A stretch of DNA of 64,000 bases from Sarcomyxa edulis (GCA_009761415.1 QUOL01000004.1:1736001-1800000), one strand, 5' to 3'. Shown: positions 33,284-46,746, counted from the stretch's first letter. Program-made: numbers and translations. Notes: generated by a model from the letters alone, not told the origin.

Positions 33284-35939
33284 CTACAGTTTCGCAACCG
33301 TCTTCCCCTTGAACGAGGCCAGCATCGTTCTCTTCGTTATTCTGTAAAACCACCAGGTCAAAAACGTACCCATGGTTACCATCTATCTGGCAATGCCAAG
33401 TTCAAGTGCAGGCCGTCACTCACCCAGAATGCGCAATGGCCGTAGGTGTCTTCCGGAGGCCTTCGACGGCCGTACGTTCCTCGATAGGAACGTAGTCACG
33501 TTTGCCTGGACCAACGTAAATCTAAGAGTGGCACGCCGCACAAGTCAGCGTCTGGCGAGGATCATGGCTACCACATGCCCTACCTGGCGAGGTCGCCAAA
33601 TTTTGACACCTCCTTGTTGAAGCATCATCTGTATCATCAAGGCGGTCAGATATCGCCGACAGCATGAAATAGCCGCCGCCATGCTTGTACCTGCCGCCAA
33701 TGAGCTAGCCAACCGACAACCCGAGGTACAGCAAACAGCACCGGGAAGAAGTCCAATGGGAAGCCTTGTTCAAAGGATCTTTTTTCAGCAGACATACGCC
33801 AAGTTACCATCGCTCCTTGGCACGTACCCATAGCACGGTATATAAGACCGCTGTGGGATCGATACGGTGAGCTTTAAATATCTGCTGTCCTCACACACCC
33901 CACATACCTCCTGCAAGACGCGAGGCATTAGCATGAACTCGAAGGACGTTGAATACATCCGAAAGCCTACCAGAAATCGACGTTCGGTGCCAATTTCCTC
34001 TTGATAAAATACTCATCTTTCATGGCTGCTTCATGTAGTGCCATAGCCGTCTCTAGCAACTCGTCTTTCCCCGTTCTAGTCCCACGTATCAATGGATTGC
34101 TAGAACCGGAACGCGGTGACGACTCACATCTTGAACACCTCATCCGCTGTCTTGCGTACAATGAAGGATCGTGGGTCGGACTACATCCATATTTAATTAC
34201 TATACCGTCTAGAAATAAAAACATCACTTACAGTCTTGTATACCCTACAGCGCGCCACAAAGAAACCCTTATTGAAATGTTCAAAAACAAGAACGGAGAG
34301 AAACGAACCGGTGGCCAAATCCAGAAAGAACCTTTTCGCGTTTCTTTACGGCTTCAATGAACGCTGGGACATTGTCCGGACTAAGAATCGAATGTGAAAG
34401 GCAATATCGACGGGTAAAGTTCAGATCATCGATTACCTGCCGATTGAGAGGAGCATCCGGATGACAGCTTCATTTGCCCCACCGTGCAATGGTCCGCTTC
34501 ATGTGCACCGGCATTGTTATCATCTAGCAGTCGCAAGAGAAAAAGACGCTTACTATAAACTAGCGCACCCAGCTCTAAAGACCCGATCAAGTCATGTATC
34601 AGCTCTGCATCATCGAGAATCCCCCAGTGTAATACTCACGCAACAGCAGAATACGGATCGACAAGGGAACTGCCAGTCTGCAACACCGTAGTCGCAGAAG
34701 CGTTGAGTTCGTGATCCGCATGTAATAAAAACAGCACATCTAGGGCTTTCTCGAGGACGGGATTTGGGGTATAGTTTTCTTCGCCTAGATGGTCCATTTG
34801 GTATAGAAACCTACCAGATTTGCGTCTAGATGGAAAATACGATAGCGAGTTACGCACTTACGCTCCGGTATAACTTAAACCTGTGGGCGGTGTAACAAAG
34901 TCTCGACCTTGCCGCACTCTGTATGCCATTCTGTGGTAGAGCATAAATTGTCAGGGACACACCCAGAATCAGAGATATGTCAAAAGGTGGACTAACGCAG
35001 CGAGAGTTGTAGCTTTGCCTATTAATCTGTAAATTTGCTTGTCCATGATGGATAAAGAGTTCTGGTCTCCTTTCGTAAATAACGTTTGTCCTTGAAGGCT
35101 GTCAAAAAGGGAGGACCAAGAATGAGTGAATGAACGGACCTTGGAGAGAAGGATTGGCTTCGCTGTAGTATGAACCTAGGTATGCAAGGGCGGATGTGAG
35201 GATTGCCATAGGGTGGGCGTCATACCTATGGTTAATATCAGCACGTATTCGGAGAGGTAAGAGTTGATATAAGTACCGGAAAGAACGAAAGAACTGCTCC
35301 GCGTCGGAATGCGTGACACTATGATGCATGACTTCTGTCTCGAATATCTTGTATTGTGCTTTCGAGGGCAAAGAGCCGTAGATGAGAAGATATGCTGAAG
35401 GTGATGTGACATCAGAAGACGTGAAAGATGGGTATGAAGTTATGTACCAGTTTCCAAATGAGAAGAATGGAGGGCTAGTTGTTCAATCGGGTAGCCTCTG
35501 TGTATACCTATCAGCAGAGCCGTCCATGATGAGCCGGCTCGACTGACCTGTACCGAAGAACTGAACAGCAAGAACTGTGTTAGATCTCTCGAGTCTGAGC
35601 CGCATATAAAGCTACACGTACCCCCAGCATCCCCATCAATGAAGGTGATTTCGCTCTGAATAACAGCGGTATTCAAGAATCCCTTGTCTGAAACGCGTAA
35701 GCCTTTCTCTGTCTCATTCTCGTCTCGTTCACCAGGCGCTCGCGCAGCCTTCATTGCCTTGAACGCCGTCGCTGGGATGCTGTTGTCGGTAATTCTAGAT
35801 AGCAAAATCACAGAGTGTTGATTGGCTTTCGGTCCACTACCAAAACAAGCAGTAGTACGCACGGAACATTGTAAGTTTTCCCTGTGCGATTGTCAGTAAC
35901 AGATAGAGAATTATTGTTGGATTGAGCTGGTTTCCCCAT
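33284..35939 (-). CDS. Citrate synthase, probably peroxisomal (C-terminal AKL)
   Basis: Condenses acetyl-CoA and oxaloacetate to citrate. Sense-strand landmarks: [45 protein letters not shown] text, [38 protein letters not shown], the catalytic [38 protein letters not shown] (catalytic His), [37 protein letters not shown], and [20 protein letters not shown]. The N-terminus ([18 protein letters not shown]) lacks a mitochondrial presequence. The last residues are KGKTVAKL, so the protein ends in an AKL tripeptide that fits the PTS1 consensus. This points to a CIT2-like peroxisomal enzyme feeding the glyoxylate cycle. A 2-methylcitrate synthase is an alternative within the family. More than ten short introns are present. 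Confidence 0.9.
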
Positions 35940-36233
35940 GGATGGTTGTGGTAGAAGGAAGAGATGCGACTCAGAGCTTGTCGACGGTGGCGTTTCCCCA
36001 AAGAGACTGCTTTCAGAGCGACGCGTCTCGGACTCGGATGTAAAATATATCGTATATCACATGCTCACTCGCGTAAACACATTCACCGCTAAATCTCGTA
36101 TTTGGACGCGTCAACTGTACTTAGTTAGGTCAAATCTTGGTCCCAGTTCGAGGGCCCATAGGACCGTGACTGAGGAATTCTTGCTCTAGAGCGTCGAAGC
36201 TCGCTTTCGAAGAAAAAAACTGCCTCCAGTGCT

Positions 36234-36637
36234 ATGGATGATTGGAAGAAACGCGCCGGAGAGACAGAGACGCAAGCAGGTACACAGGCCCAACGAGAAA
36301 ACGTACGGGCTCAACGTGAATATGACAGGTCTTTTGGTCGCACGGACATGATGATGTATCTGCCCTACATAAACATTCCGTCCACCGAGCGCAAGCAGTT
36401 GATTCTAAAAGCGAGAGAGAGAACATGGAAGCGGCAGATCACAGACTGGCGCAGGAGAAAGTCGACGCTTGGAAGAAGCGACTCGTATATCTTTCATCTT
36501 CACGGTGAGTCGTTAAACCATTTCCCTTTGTGCGCTTGTTGATGCATGATCACAGAGATGAGTCGCTCTACCCATTGTGTCCTTGGCATTGTAAACACGG
36601 GCTTGTAGCTCAGAGAGGGCCAAGGAATGGCCTGTGA
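36234..36637 (+). CDS. Possible small hypothetical gene (weak)
   Basis: ATG at 36234 opens MDDWKKRAGETETQA. A downstream exon reads SERENMEAADHRLAQEKVDA then WKKRLVYLSSSR, and after a good intron (36505-36555, GTGAGT...CACAG) DESLYPLCPWHCKHGL to a stop at 36635-36637. The second half looks like real protein with an amphipathic helix and a conserved-looking Cys/His end. A splice from 36281 to 36398 would join the halves in frame, but other joins are possible. It lies divergent to the citrate synthase, about 295 bp away. No family recognised. Confidence 0.35.
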
Positions 36638-37157
36638 CGAGTTCGTCAACTTCGCTTTCAAACTGATGAATCCCAAACGGGACTACGTCAGTATCATACA
36701 TCTCTCCTCCTTGTACTAGTCTTTAAACATACTATACTTCTTGCAACTTGAATATGTATGACAACAGAAGACTCAAATGGACATCTTTCTGTTTAACAGT
36801 CAAATATTGAATAGGCGGTAGGTATCACGTGTTCAGACGCGTGAAATAATCGCCAAGGTATTCGGACGCGTCGACATTGCAATTAAAATTTTCGCAGTAC
36901 ATGCATATAACGACGAAGTATTCATTACTATTAATGGCTAAGGCCTGGGGAAAAATAACGGGTTCAATCTGTCAAAAGTTCAGCTGGGTTGAGTAGTTGA
37001 TACACATTGACGTATCGTCTTAAAGCGAGCACGAGTACCGTCGCCACGAGATATTGTAGGCTCAGTCAGAAGAAGTCAATGCTGGTCCAATACCGGTGAT
37101 ATCACTGATACAAAAGATTATAAGGGAAGAATCCAAACTAGACGTACAAGCAACTCA
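36638..37157. other. Intergenic region, nothing supported
   Basis: Between the doubtful small gene and the stop of the DUF6532 gene. AT-rich with scattered short ORFs in all frames and no sign of coding sequence. Confidence 0.4.
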
Positions 37158-38775
37158 CTAAATCGTCTCTTGGAGATTACAGCGCCACTGTTCAAACTTT
37201 TCGATATCTTGCTTCGCAAATTCCTCCAGTTTCGCAAGATGACGGACATATACGTTATGACGGTACAGGTTATGCATTCTTCGCGCGTATCGGTGACCAT
37301 TCTCCCATTGCTGGATTACGATTTCAATCTGGACGTCGTGTTAATATTGCACTGATAAGTGGGACGTTTTTCACCCACCAAAGCGAGTACATAAGCAACG
37401 AGAGGGAGGGGGATTGGGTCAAATTCAGAACTATACTCGCCGAGCCCAAGGCTTGATGAATGATCATCACCAAACCACTTCCGGGCGATGATAGTAGGAA
37501 GTACGATATTTTCGTATTGTCCATGTAACTATTGGCATCGTTAGAATCGACGAGATTACAAGAAAGGATATCAACGCACCGTTTTAGGATCAGCATAGCA
37601 GAACGAAGAATCTTGAAGCAGCATCTCCACCTTGCATTTGACCCGCTCCTCTCGCACATCATCAGAGATCCCATAAGTTTCAGCAATCAGGCCTTCGACT
37701 AGAGTTTGGATGATCATGCGATCCGCTTTCTTGACTTGTGTTTCCTGGAGTAATTTAGATGAATCAAACCGTTTCTCGATATGAGCGACCTACTTTTGCC
37801 CTGGGCATGAACCGGTCTATCATATCAGGATTGACATCGACCTGTAGCACTTTGCATGCAAACGAAATAACCTCGTCGACAGCAGCCTCCGATTCATCTT
37901 CGTCGGGAAAGGCATTCTTGGTCGCCAGAAAAACTCTGAATAGATCACCGACCATGCTGTCCAGCTGATGATCAATATCCGAGAATTTGCTGAGGATATA
38001 GATGTGTAAGCCAATATTCCAAAGATAAGAAAGACGAAAGATACTGACTCAATAGGAGGAGGCGAGGACCCCGAGCGAAATGCACGTCTCAGACGAGGAG
38101 GATTGACTGACTAGAATGAAGGGAAAGACGATATCAATTTGACGCGTCACACACGAAGGACTAGAACACGATCCGAACAAACCTGCTTGTGGACGAGCGC
38201 GAGCTCAGATAAACGAGCCCTCTTACGCCGATGTTTCACGGTGACTTCAAAATCACTCTCACTCTCTTCCTCGTTTGAGCCATCGCTTTCATGGTCATCG
38301 CTGTATTCACTGTCGCTCTCTTCATCGTATTCTTCCTCGTCGACTTCATTATCTGTTCCAGAAATGGATTAACAAAAACGCTGTCCAGAGGTTCGAAATC
38401 AAAACCTCGTTGACGCTTTGCACTATTCGACGATGCATCCGTATCTAGGCGATGCGCTTCATGTTGAGTGATCATCAGCCCATGACCAGTCGGTCCAAGA
38501 AGTACCGAACAAGTTCTCTCTAAATCGAGCCAAGTCGTAAGTATTGTCGCGTTCTTTGAGGAAGACAGCGTACACACCTTTCTCGTCCTTCTTCCTTTGA
38601 GCCGCCAAAAGACATTCGATGATCTCCTCCTCCGTGAGCGTCAGCGTAAGGGTCATTTCGCAGTGAGGCATGTTCTTGAGAGTCAATGGGAACAAGAACA
38701 AAAGGAATCGTGCTTGTTTTCATCTACTTGATCGTCTATCGACTGGAAATCGGTCATGTCCTTATCGAGGTACAT
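37158..38775 (-). CDS. DUF6532-domain protein with acidic N-terminal region
   Basis: The proposed product starts MYLDKDMTDFQSIDDQ (another ATG in frame at 38757, or an upstream exon, is possible). It continues with TLTEEEIIECLLAAQRKKDE, LLGPTGHGLMITQHEAHRL, and a strongly acidic stretch (EVDEEEYDEESDSEYSDDHE) followed by basic HRRKRARLSEL. The C-terminal half reads DHQLDSMVGDLFRVFLATKN, EKRFDSSKLLQETQVKKAD, MIIQTLVEGLIAETYGIS, ENIVLPTIIARKWFGDD and IEIVIQQWENGHRYARRM ending in RHLAKLEEFAKQ. Spacing and motifs match the DUF6532 domain of mushroom genomes, which is of unknown function and often expanded and nuclear-looking. About eight exons; the first one or two are uncertain. Confidence 0.7.
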
Positions 38776-39106
38776 GCGATCCACATTGAAAAGAACCAAG
38801 GAATCGGGAATTCGAAGCTGAATTTGTCGGGATGTATGAAGATAGGCATTGAGGGACTATACTTAGCCTCAACTTCTAGGATGTAAGCTCGGGGCTCTGG
38901 CAATCCCTCACGAGTCTTGTTCCCGCTAAAATTCAGGAAGAATGCTACAAAATCGTTGACGTGAACGAGAACAGAAGCAATCGAAATGCCACCAACCGGT
39001 AGTTTGTGAGAAGATGCAGAACCAGAAGGAACACGCCAGACGAATCTCAGACGCCAGACAGATGAGAAATAGAAATGCGATAGACGGAAACACACGAATT
39101 AACAAA
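38776..39106. other. RPT2 3' flank / DUF6532 promoter
   Basis: 331 bp between the RPT2 stop and the proposed DUF6532 start on the same strand. It carries an open frame on the minus strand, part of which (SLNAYLHTSRQIQLRIPDS) could be an upstream exon of the DUF6532 gene after a TATAG acceptor. The evidence is too thin to extend the gene. Confidence 0.35.
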
Positions 39107-40726
<1,620 letters not shown>

Positions 40727-40865
40727 AGTTGTTGTTTTCTAGAGCAGAAACGAGAAAGAAAGAGGATGAAGAGCGCGAGGACGCGTCACTTTGAAATCGA
40801 GTTGAAGACTTCGAACTCCGCTCACCCACTCAAGCTGTCAACTGCACAACTGCAGCACTTTAGCC
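40727..40865. promoter_or_regulatory. Short divergent promoter, RPT2 / YIPF6-like
   Basis: Only 139 bp separate the two start codons, so both core promoters must overlap. The region has a GGACGCGTCAC element (an MCB-like ACGCGT core) near 40.78 kb. I see no yeast-type proteasome box (GGTGGCAAA), so control by an Rpn4-like factor is not suggested by sequence. Confidence 0.55.
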
Positions 40866-42187
40866 ATGAATCCATCCACACCCATGACAGCTAATTCTCA
40901 ATTTATTCAAGCTGGTAGAATTCATCATTGACAGTCAAAGTATTTGATTTTCAATTCTCTCGAATTTCTAGACGACGACGACTTGGACGAGGATGACATT
41001 CCCGGGTTTTCGCATCCCACTCTTGCCCAGTCACCATTACCCGACAAAGGCAAAGGTCGCGCTCGAGAACTGGACCAGCTTGCTTCCCCATCTGGCGGCG
41101 GCGGTGCTTCGAGTCCAGGACTGTCGGGAAACATTGGGAGCGCCAGCGGAGTACCACGTCCCGCAAGGCAGACTGTGGGCGGCGTGCAAGTAGAGACACG
41201 GTACGTGCACATGGACACTAGCTTCAGGGTCGAATACGTATTCTCATTATGGTGTTACAGGTACTCTGGAGGGGACACACTCGATGAACCGGTCACCACA
41301 ACAATAGTATGTGCACCAGCTTCCATGTCGGCGCATTGAATATATCTTCGAACAAATAGGCTCGCGACTTGCTGTCAATATATTCCAAACTTATTCAAGT
41401 GCTGTATCCTCGGAGGTCGAGCGGCCGTGAAGTTCTCAGGTTCATGGTCACGATTCATGGTCCGATTCATGTCGATTTACACTGCTTGACTTTGATAGAG
41501 ATTGGGATCTTTGGGGACCGCTTATACTTTGCCTTCTCCTGGGTATTATGCTCAGTATCAATGTACATCAATCTCCTAACTTCATTATGCTTCTCCTTTT
41601 GACACCCTTATTATCTAGGCCCCTCCTAGTCAAAAACTCGGTGTATTCACCAGTGTCATAGCTATATGTTCTGTCGGCGCTCTAACGGTGACTGTTCAAG
41701 CTAAAGTGAGTTCTGTCTATTCAGCCAAATTTCATCCCCTCATTTATCGTTCCCAGCTTCTCGGAGGTCGAGTGTATGTTATGCCTCCGCCACCGACTGT
41801 CGATCAGAACTCAAAGCCCATTCTGCAGATCTTTCTTCCAGGGTCTCTGCGTCTTGGGTTATTGCATAGCCCCACTAAATATTGCAGCCCTTGTTGCCTG
41901 CTTCGTGCGCATCATCTATGTAAGAGCGCCGATAGCACTTCTAGCATGGGCATGGTGTATTTGGGGTACGCTATATATAACTCTTGATCTGCCTTATACT
42001 TGAACTCGTTTCCCTTCCAGCTTCAGTCAATTTCCTCGATGGCACTAAGATAGAGCAGCAACGTATCCTACTTGCCGTATACCCACTACTGTGAGTGACG
42101 GATGCCCTTTCTATCAAATTGGTCTAACGGTCAGTTTTGTACAGTCTCTTCTATTTCATCCTGGCTTGGATGATCCTGATACAATAG
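40866..42187 (+). CDS. Yip1-domain Golgi membrane protein, YIPF6/YIP4-like
   Basis: Exon 1 (from ATG 40866) encodes MNPSTPMTANSQFIQA; a short intron ending TTTCTAG joins it to the acidic DDDDLDEDDIPGFSHPTLAQ. Later exons read YSGGDTLDEPVTTTI, ARDLLSIYSKLIQVLYP, REVLRDWDLWGPLILCLLLG (first helix), APPSQKLGVFTSVIAICSVG, LTVTVQAKLLGGRV, FFQGLCVLGYCIAPLNIAAL, FVRIIYVRAPIALLAWAWC, ASVNFLDGTKIEQQRILLAV and the final helix ending AWMILIQ. This is the complete five-helix Yip1 domain. YIPF6/Yip4 proteins sit in Golgi membranes and interact with Ypt/Rab GTPases. Length (about 300 residues) and domain order are normal. Confidence 0.93.
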
Positions 42188-42963
42188 TCGAACTACTTTT
42201 GTCTCTCGAAAACTTCTCAAATCGTACTTTCGGTTTTGCTGCTCGAAGATATTCACAATTGGGACGCTGATCAAGAAGCTGCATGCCAGGTCACAAGACC
42301 TGTATCGACGATAGCTCAGGCATCGAACAACGATCTAGGAGCAGCCATGTCGCGCTCGTGTATAGTAGTTGCGCCGAGTATAGACATCTATCTCTGCAAT
42401 CGTCCGAATGACTGATCAACACAGTGTTCCTTATATTTCTCGAATTATTGTTGATCTATGAGCATAGCTGACTCGGATGTTCCTCCAAATCTAAATCTCG
42501 TTTCGATTTGGATCAAACCGCAATAGATATTAGCGCTGTTGGGACTCGGAGTCCACGTTGTGAAACTTCCTTCTGGAATTTGGTGTATGCTTCGAAAAAC
42601 CCTGGCCAGATTACAACAATTAGCCTTTATGAGGGCTAGTAGATTTGAAGAGGAAATAAAAGAAGCTCTTCAGGAGCTCCGAGGTTTAGCGACCCAGAGA
42701 AATCAACGATCATGGATGGTGATAGGAACGACGAAGCCACGGAGTCGGATGTCACGACTCGTGCTCGACGCGTCTCGCGTTCGAATTTTGGAGATGCTGG
42801 AGCTGGCATTTAGGGCCTCGCTTCTATGTACGGGTACCACACACATATTAATCATCAAGATATCTCATTACCGTCAAGGTCATACAAAGTCGAACTGGAC
42901 TGTAGCCAAACTGAGCCTAGCTGTGGCAAGCGCACGCAACAGTCTGGATGGTTGTCGGGAAGA
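42188..42963. other. Convergent intergenic region, nothing supported
   Basis: Between the stop codons of the YIPF6-like gene (+) and the DUF6534 gene (-). A 149-codon plus-strand frame runs from 42539 into the opposing gene. Its composition does not look coding and no family is recognised. Confidence 0.4.
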
Positions 42964-44940
42964 TCAATATGCACAATATTCCCCCTGAATATCCATCGTT
43001 CTCGTGGATGTAGTGCCACTTTCCAGGTCTCTGTTGAGCATTTTGGTTTGGGGTAAGTTGTACAAATCGAATGGTTTCGCGGAGCCCGGGGCTATGCTCT
43101 GTATGACTATATAATGAGCAAGAGTCTGAGAGCTCGGGATCAGGGAACTACTTACATGTATATGACTCACGGATACTCGGGAAGATCCAGAGCCCAAGTC
43201 AGTAGTGAACAGCATGCTAGATGCACCTTCGCCAGTGTTTGGCATCGACCCAGACCACCCACTACGCGCATTCAATGAGCAAATGATTGTGTTACTGTAT
43301 CTGGAGCAGAAGTCAGTGCAGGATTCGCGGCGATTAATATCTTAGTTCTGACAGTTTGCATAAGAGGAAATCAAATATGAAGTTCCTTCATTAATGCAAA
43401 TAGATCAGCATCGTTGAATTCACATGGGGGCCCAGGAGTGCTTACAAACTACTTTTCTAGAGGTGTGTATGTCAATTCTTTGTGGATTGGAGAGGATCGA
43501 CCCAAGTGATACTTACTTGGACGGTGAGGGCAACGGTGATATCTATGGTGGCAACACAAGCGGTGATCATACCAGTCTGCACGGTGACTGCAAATGAAAC
43601 AGTTATGCGGCATATGACCTAAAGACTAGAGAGCTTACTGACATAAGATGATGCGGTTGATAACATGATCAATGCTAGATACACCTGTCTTTCGTGTCAT
43701 CTGCAAGAGTGGTAAAATTGTCATGCTTGTGCCCTCAGGATGAGTGAGTTCGGAATAACCTACGAGTGACCAAACAAGTGAAATAGTGATGAGAATATCA
43801 GCCGCCGCGGAGCCCGCAAGCCAAGTGATAGTTGTTGGGTCGAATCGGCCGAAGTCAGCAAATTCCGGATTGATGCAGACCGAGACGGTAGTTGCGATGC
43901 CGCCAGCTAATGTGGCTAGTTCAGAATGGATACTGGAAACCATAATCTAGCAACTTACCAAAGGAAGCAATGGCCAGGAAGCAGATGATGACCATCAAAA
44001 AACGTGATTTGTTGATGACCCAAATCTTCCAGGCCATAAGAAGCTGGACGGGGGTGGAGACTAAAACCTAAACACATGAATGTGGAAGGGGTCTGAAGAC
44101 TATAGACGACATTAAAAGCTTAGCTCACTGTCGTGACAGCATCTGTAGGGGCATTGAAATTTCTATCAGGATGCAATTCACCGTGACACCTGGGAGACTC
44201 ACCAGTCGCAAACACTGGGGACCGTAGAAATGTAGATTTCAGTGAAGAAAAGGGTCAAGGCAGGCACTGACAAGTGACCTACACTTTGGAACTACATTCA
44301 ACGCATGGGTAGAGCCTGGAGAAACTTTAGCAAGGCTTAGGGCTGAGGATGACCATTGACGAGACTAACCCCACCGAAGAACAAGCGGTTCGTACATTGT
44401 CTGTAACGGGCAATTCTTCAACACTCTGGAAGCATCTTCTCAAAAAGATAGGACTCACCCCAATGTCAAATATAGTGTTCGCCGTTTCCGCAAGAAGTAT
44501 GTATGATACCTGGAAACAGATTTATACATTGATAGCCCGACTTACCAAGAATTCAAGCATCCTTACAAGACATTTGATCCAAGGTTTGTCCCTGTAGTGA
44601 GAGAAAACTTGTCAAAAAGTGGAATAAAGGCAGCAACAACGTTCTGACCTTTTGCATGTTTGCAGGTACGTGCCAGCCTTTCGACCATGTAAAACGATGT
44701 GAACCTGCTCCCCTATCAATCGGAATTCAATCAACTTACCTGCACCAGGAGCACCTAGGAAATACCGTCGAATATGAGCCCAACTTGCGAGCAGGGGATG
44801 TAAGGGAACTCACCCCGTACAACAGGGTATTTATAAATACACCGATGAGCATAGGCCCAAACCTGAACAGAACAAATGAGATATCGTTCTACAGGCAGAC
44901 ATGAACTGACTCACAGTTGTGCGGCACTAGGCCCAGGCAT
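42964..44940 (-). CDS. DUF6534 seven-helix-like membrane protein
   Basis: Starts MPGPSAAQ and splices to LFGPMLIGVFINTLLYG (first helix). Later exons give an AWKIWVINKSRFLMVIICFL helix, SFGGIATTVSVCINPEFADF, ITWLAGSAAADILITISLVW, SLVRKKTGVSSIDHVINRII, and TVQTGMITACVATIDITVAL-type text. The tail is polar (NARSGWSGSMPNTGEGASS) and runs to the stop at 42964. This is the layout of the mushroom DUF6534 family: seven predicted helices, a conserved R-K-T-G before the sixth helix and a variable tail. Function is unknown; a sensor or receptor role is sometimes proposed but unproven. Many short introns. An internal splice at 43.1-43.2 kb could shorten the tail. Confidence 0.82.
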
Positions 44941-45520
44941 AATGAATGAACAAGAGAAAATCAGGAAATGAGTTACACGGACACATCTGTAGGATATTTA
45001 ACATGGACGACAAGCGGCGTTGCTTTCGAGGGAGTGACAGTCAGAAGTTGATGATTGATCCCATCGCAATACAATAGTCAAGATGGGCAACAAGCAGCTG
45101 AGCGCCAGGCGCGGAGGTAGCCGCACGCGGAGCCGACATATATACAACTTTGACTACGACAGATACTATGAACAGATCAGAAATATTCACCTTTTTCGAG
45201 CAGTTATATAGAGTCTACGCACCGAAGAAAATGCCCTCTATTCAGGGAACTCAACGGAATATGATGTGGGGTCAACGACAGATAGACACACCACTGCAAA
45301 GTCCAAGATCACTCTCGATCATACGGACCAGAGTCGAACACTGCCAGATCGTGGAAACACAATCTTCGGACTACTAAGGATTACGCTAATTCACGGACCT
45401 GAGAGAGGCCTTAGCTGAAGATTCGCCGATGCAAAGATTGACAGCTTACAGCTCCGAGTAACCCTGTATCAGGATCGCGTCGAACTTATTTTTGGAGAAA
45501 CTATGGAGTATAAGGAGGGA

Positions 45521-45696
45521 TCCTGGTGTGAGTATAGGATTATTCTAATACGAAACCCGGTTACGGTCAAAAACCTGATGACTAAGCAACAACCTCGCCG
45601 CGAATTGACTTTTGCGGAGGTTTCTCGCTTGAAGGTCGCCGAGCCTGGCCGGCCGCACCAAGGTTTATGTTCCGCAAATATACATTCTTGAATGAA
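45521..45696 (-). repeat. Dispersed repeat, copy A
   Basis: On the minus strand this copy contains CGTAACCGGGTTTCGTATTA followed by GAATAATCC, preceded by a GC-rich block (GGCCGGCCAGGCTCGGCGA) and an ATGTATATTTG-like left side. The same order of blocks occurs in copy B on the plus strand. The ends are approximate because the copies diverge. Confidence 0.6.
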
Positions 45697-45815
45697 GTGA
45701 GACATATTTCAATGCCCCTCAATGACTGTGCAACCTATCCAACTCATATGTACTCTTCAGAGCTGAGAAAAGCTCTCGGAGAACTGTCGGGGAACTCGGA
45801 CTCGGCGTCTTGGCC

Positions 45816-45841
45816 GCGTCACGTCGCGTCGCGTCGCGTCA
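45816..45841. repeat. GTCGC microsatellite
   Basis: Four GTCGC/GTCAC-type pentamers in a row (cgtcacgtcgcgtcgcgtcg). Short and probably of no consequence. Confidence 0.7.
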
Positions 45842-46253
45842 CCTGGCGTTGGGCTAAGCTGTGTGCAGCAGGTGTGCGCTCAGGGATTTGTATAGAACCC
45901 AACTGGGATGACCTCGAGAAGCTTCAGACTCTGGTGTGATTGCGGGGATTGCCTCATACAGGTTCTCATGCACAGTAAACCCGCCGTCGACCCGCCGCGT
46001 CTTATTTCAGGAAAAGACACTGACCATTTGTACCTTATTCGACGCGACTGGAGATCTTTGAAGTGCTTGATAGAGGCTGATAAGTGATATCACCGAACTT
46101 AGGGGACTCGACTTGGAAGTGCGCAACAAATGATGAGCATGAGCCTCACCACATGTTGTTTGCACTGATGATGACCTCAAGGATGCTCAGATAGCACTCA
46201 GAACACTCCGGTGGGAACTTGTCCTTCGTTCGACGTCAGGTGAATGGAGAATT

Positions 46254-46418
46254 AATGGCATATGTATTTGGGGCAAGTCCGAGTTCGGAGGCCCACCGGC
46301 GGGCGTTAGCCGACGAACTGGGTTTCTATATAACGCCGAAATTCTCACGGGGATTGTGCGTAACCGGGTTTCGCATAAGAATAATCCGTGAGTATACATT
46401 TTATATATATATTTGGAA
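46254..46418 (+). repeat. Dispersed repeat, copy B
   Basis: Plus-strand copy with CGTAACCGGGTTTCGCATAA then GAATAATCC, which matches copy A at about 27 of 29 positions in the core. The same left side (ATGTATTTGGGGCAAG) and a GC-rich middle (CACCGGCGGGCGTTAGCCGA) are present. No ORF, and no terminal repeats that I can fix. The family looks like a MITE or another short non-autonomous element. Confidence 0.6.
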
Positions 46419-46746
46419 TGATCGCTCTCACCGCGCCGAAAACCCTTCACGTTCAATTACCGGTAACCCTGGCAGTGCCTCTTCGATGATACTGAAGATG
46501 ATCTTACACAGTATGGACCTGATAACAGATGAAACGTTGAAGGAGTGGCATCAAGCTGGAACGAGAGATCCCAGAATGGACAATCACCACTCAAGAATTG
46601 TTGCGGTAGCCAGTGCTTACAACTAAGACTTTGAAGATTCAATCTGATGGAGATACATAGACTACAATCCATGATGAGTCTGTCAGTTGAGTCCGTAAGG
46701 AAGAAGAGAGTGAACAGTCACCCTAAATACAAATACGAGGGCCTCA

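Larger units (their letters stand above)
44941..46746. other. Intergenic region with two related repeats
   Basis: No gene supported between the DUF6534 and NmrA-like genes. The region holds two diverged copies of the same repeat in opposite orientation (near 45.52-45.70 and 46.25-46.42 kb) and a GTCGC microsatellite near 45.82 kb. It is likely the remains of non-autonomous transposon insertions. Confidence 0.5.

Noticed and set aside
42539..42988. 149-codon plus-strand ORF
   Set aside because: It overlaps the 3' end of the well-supported DUF6534 gene on the other strand and lacks any recognisable motif.
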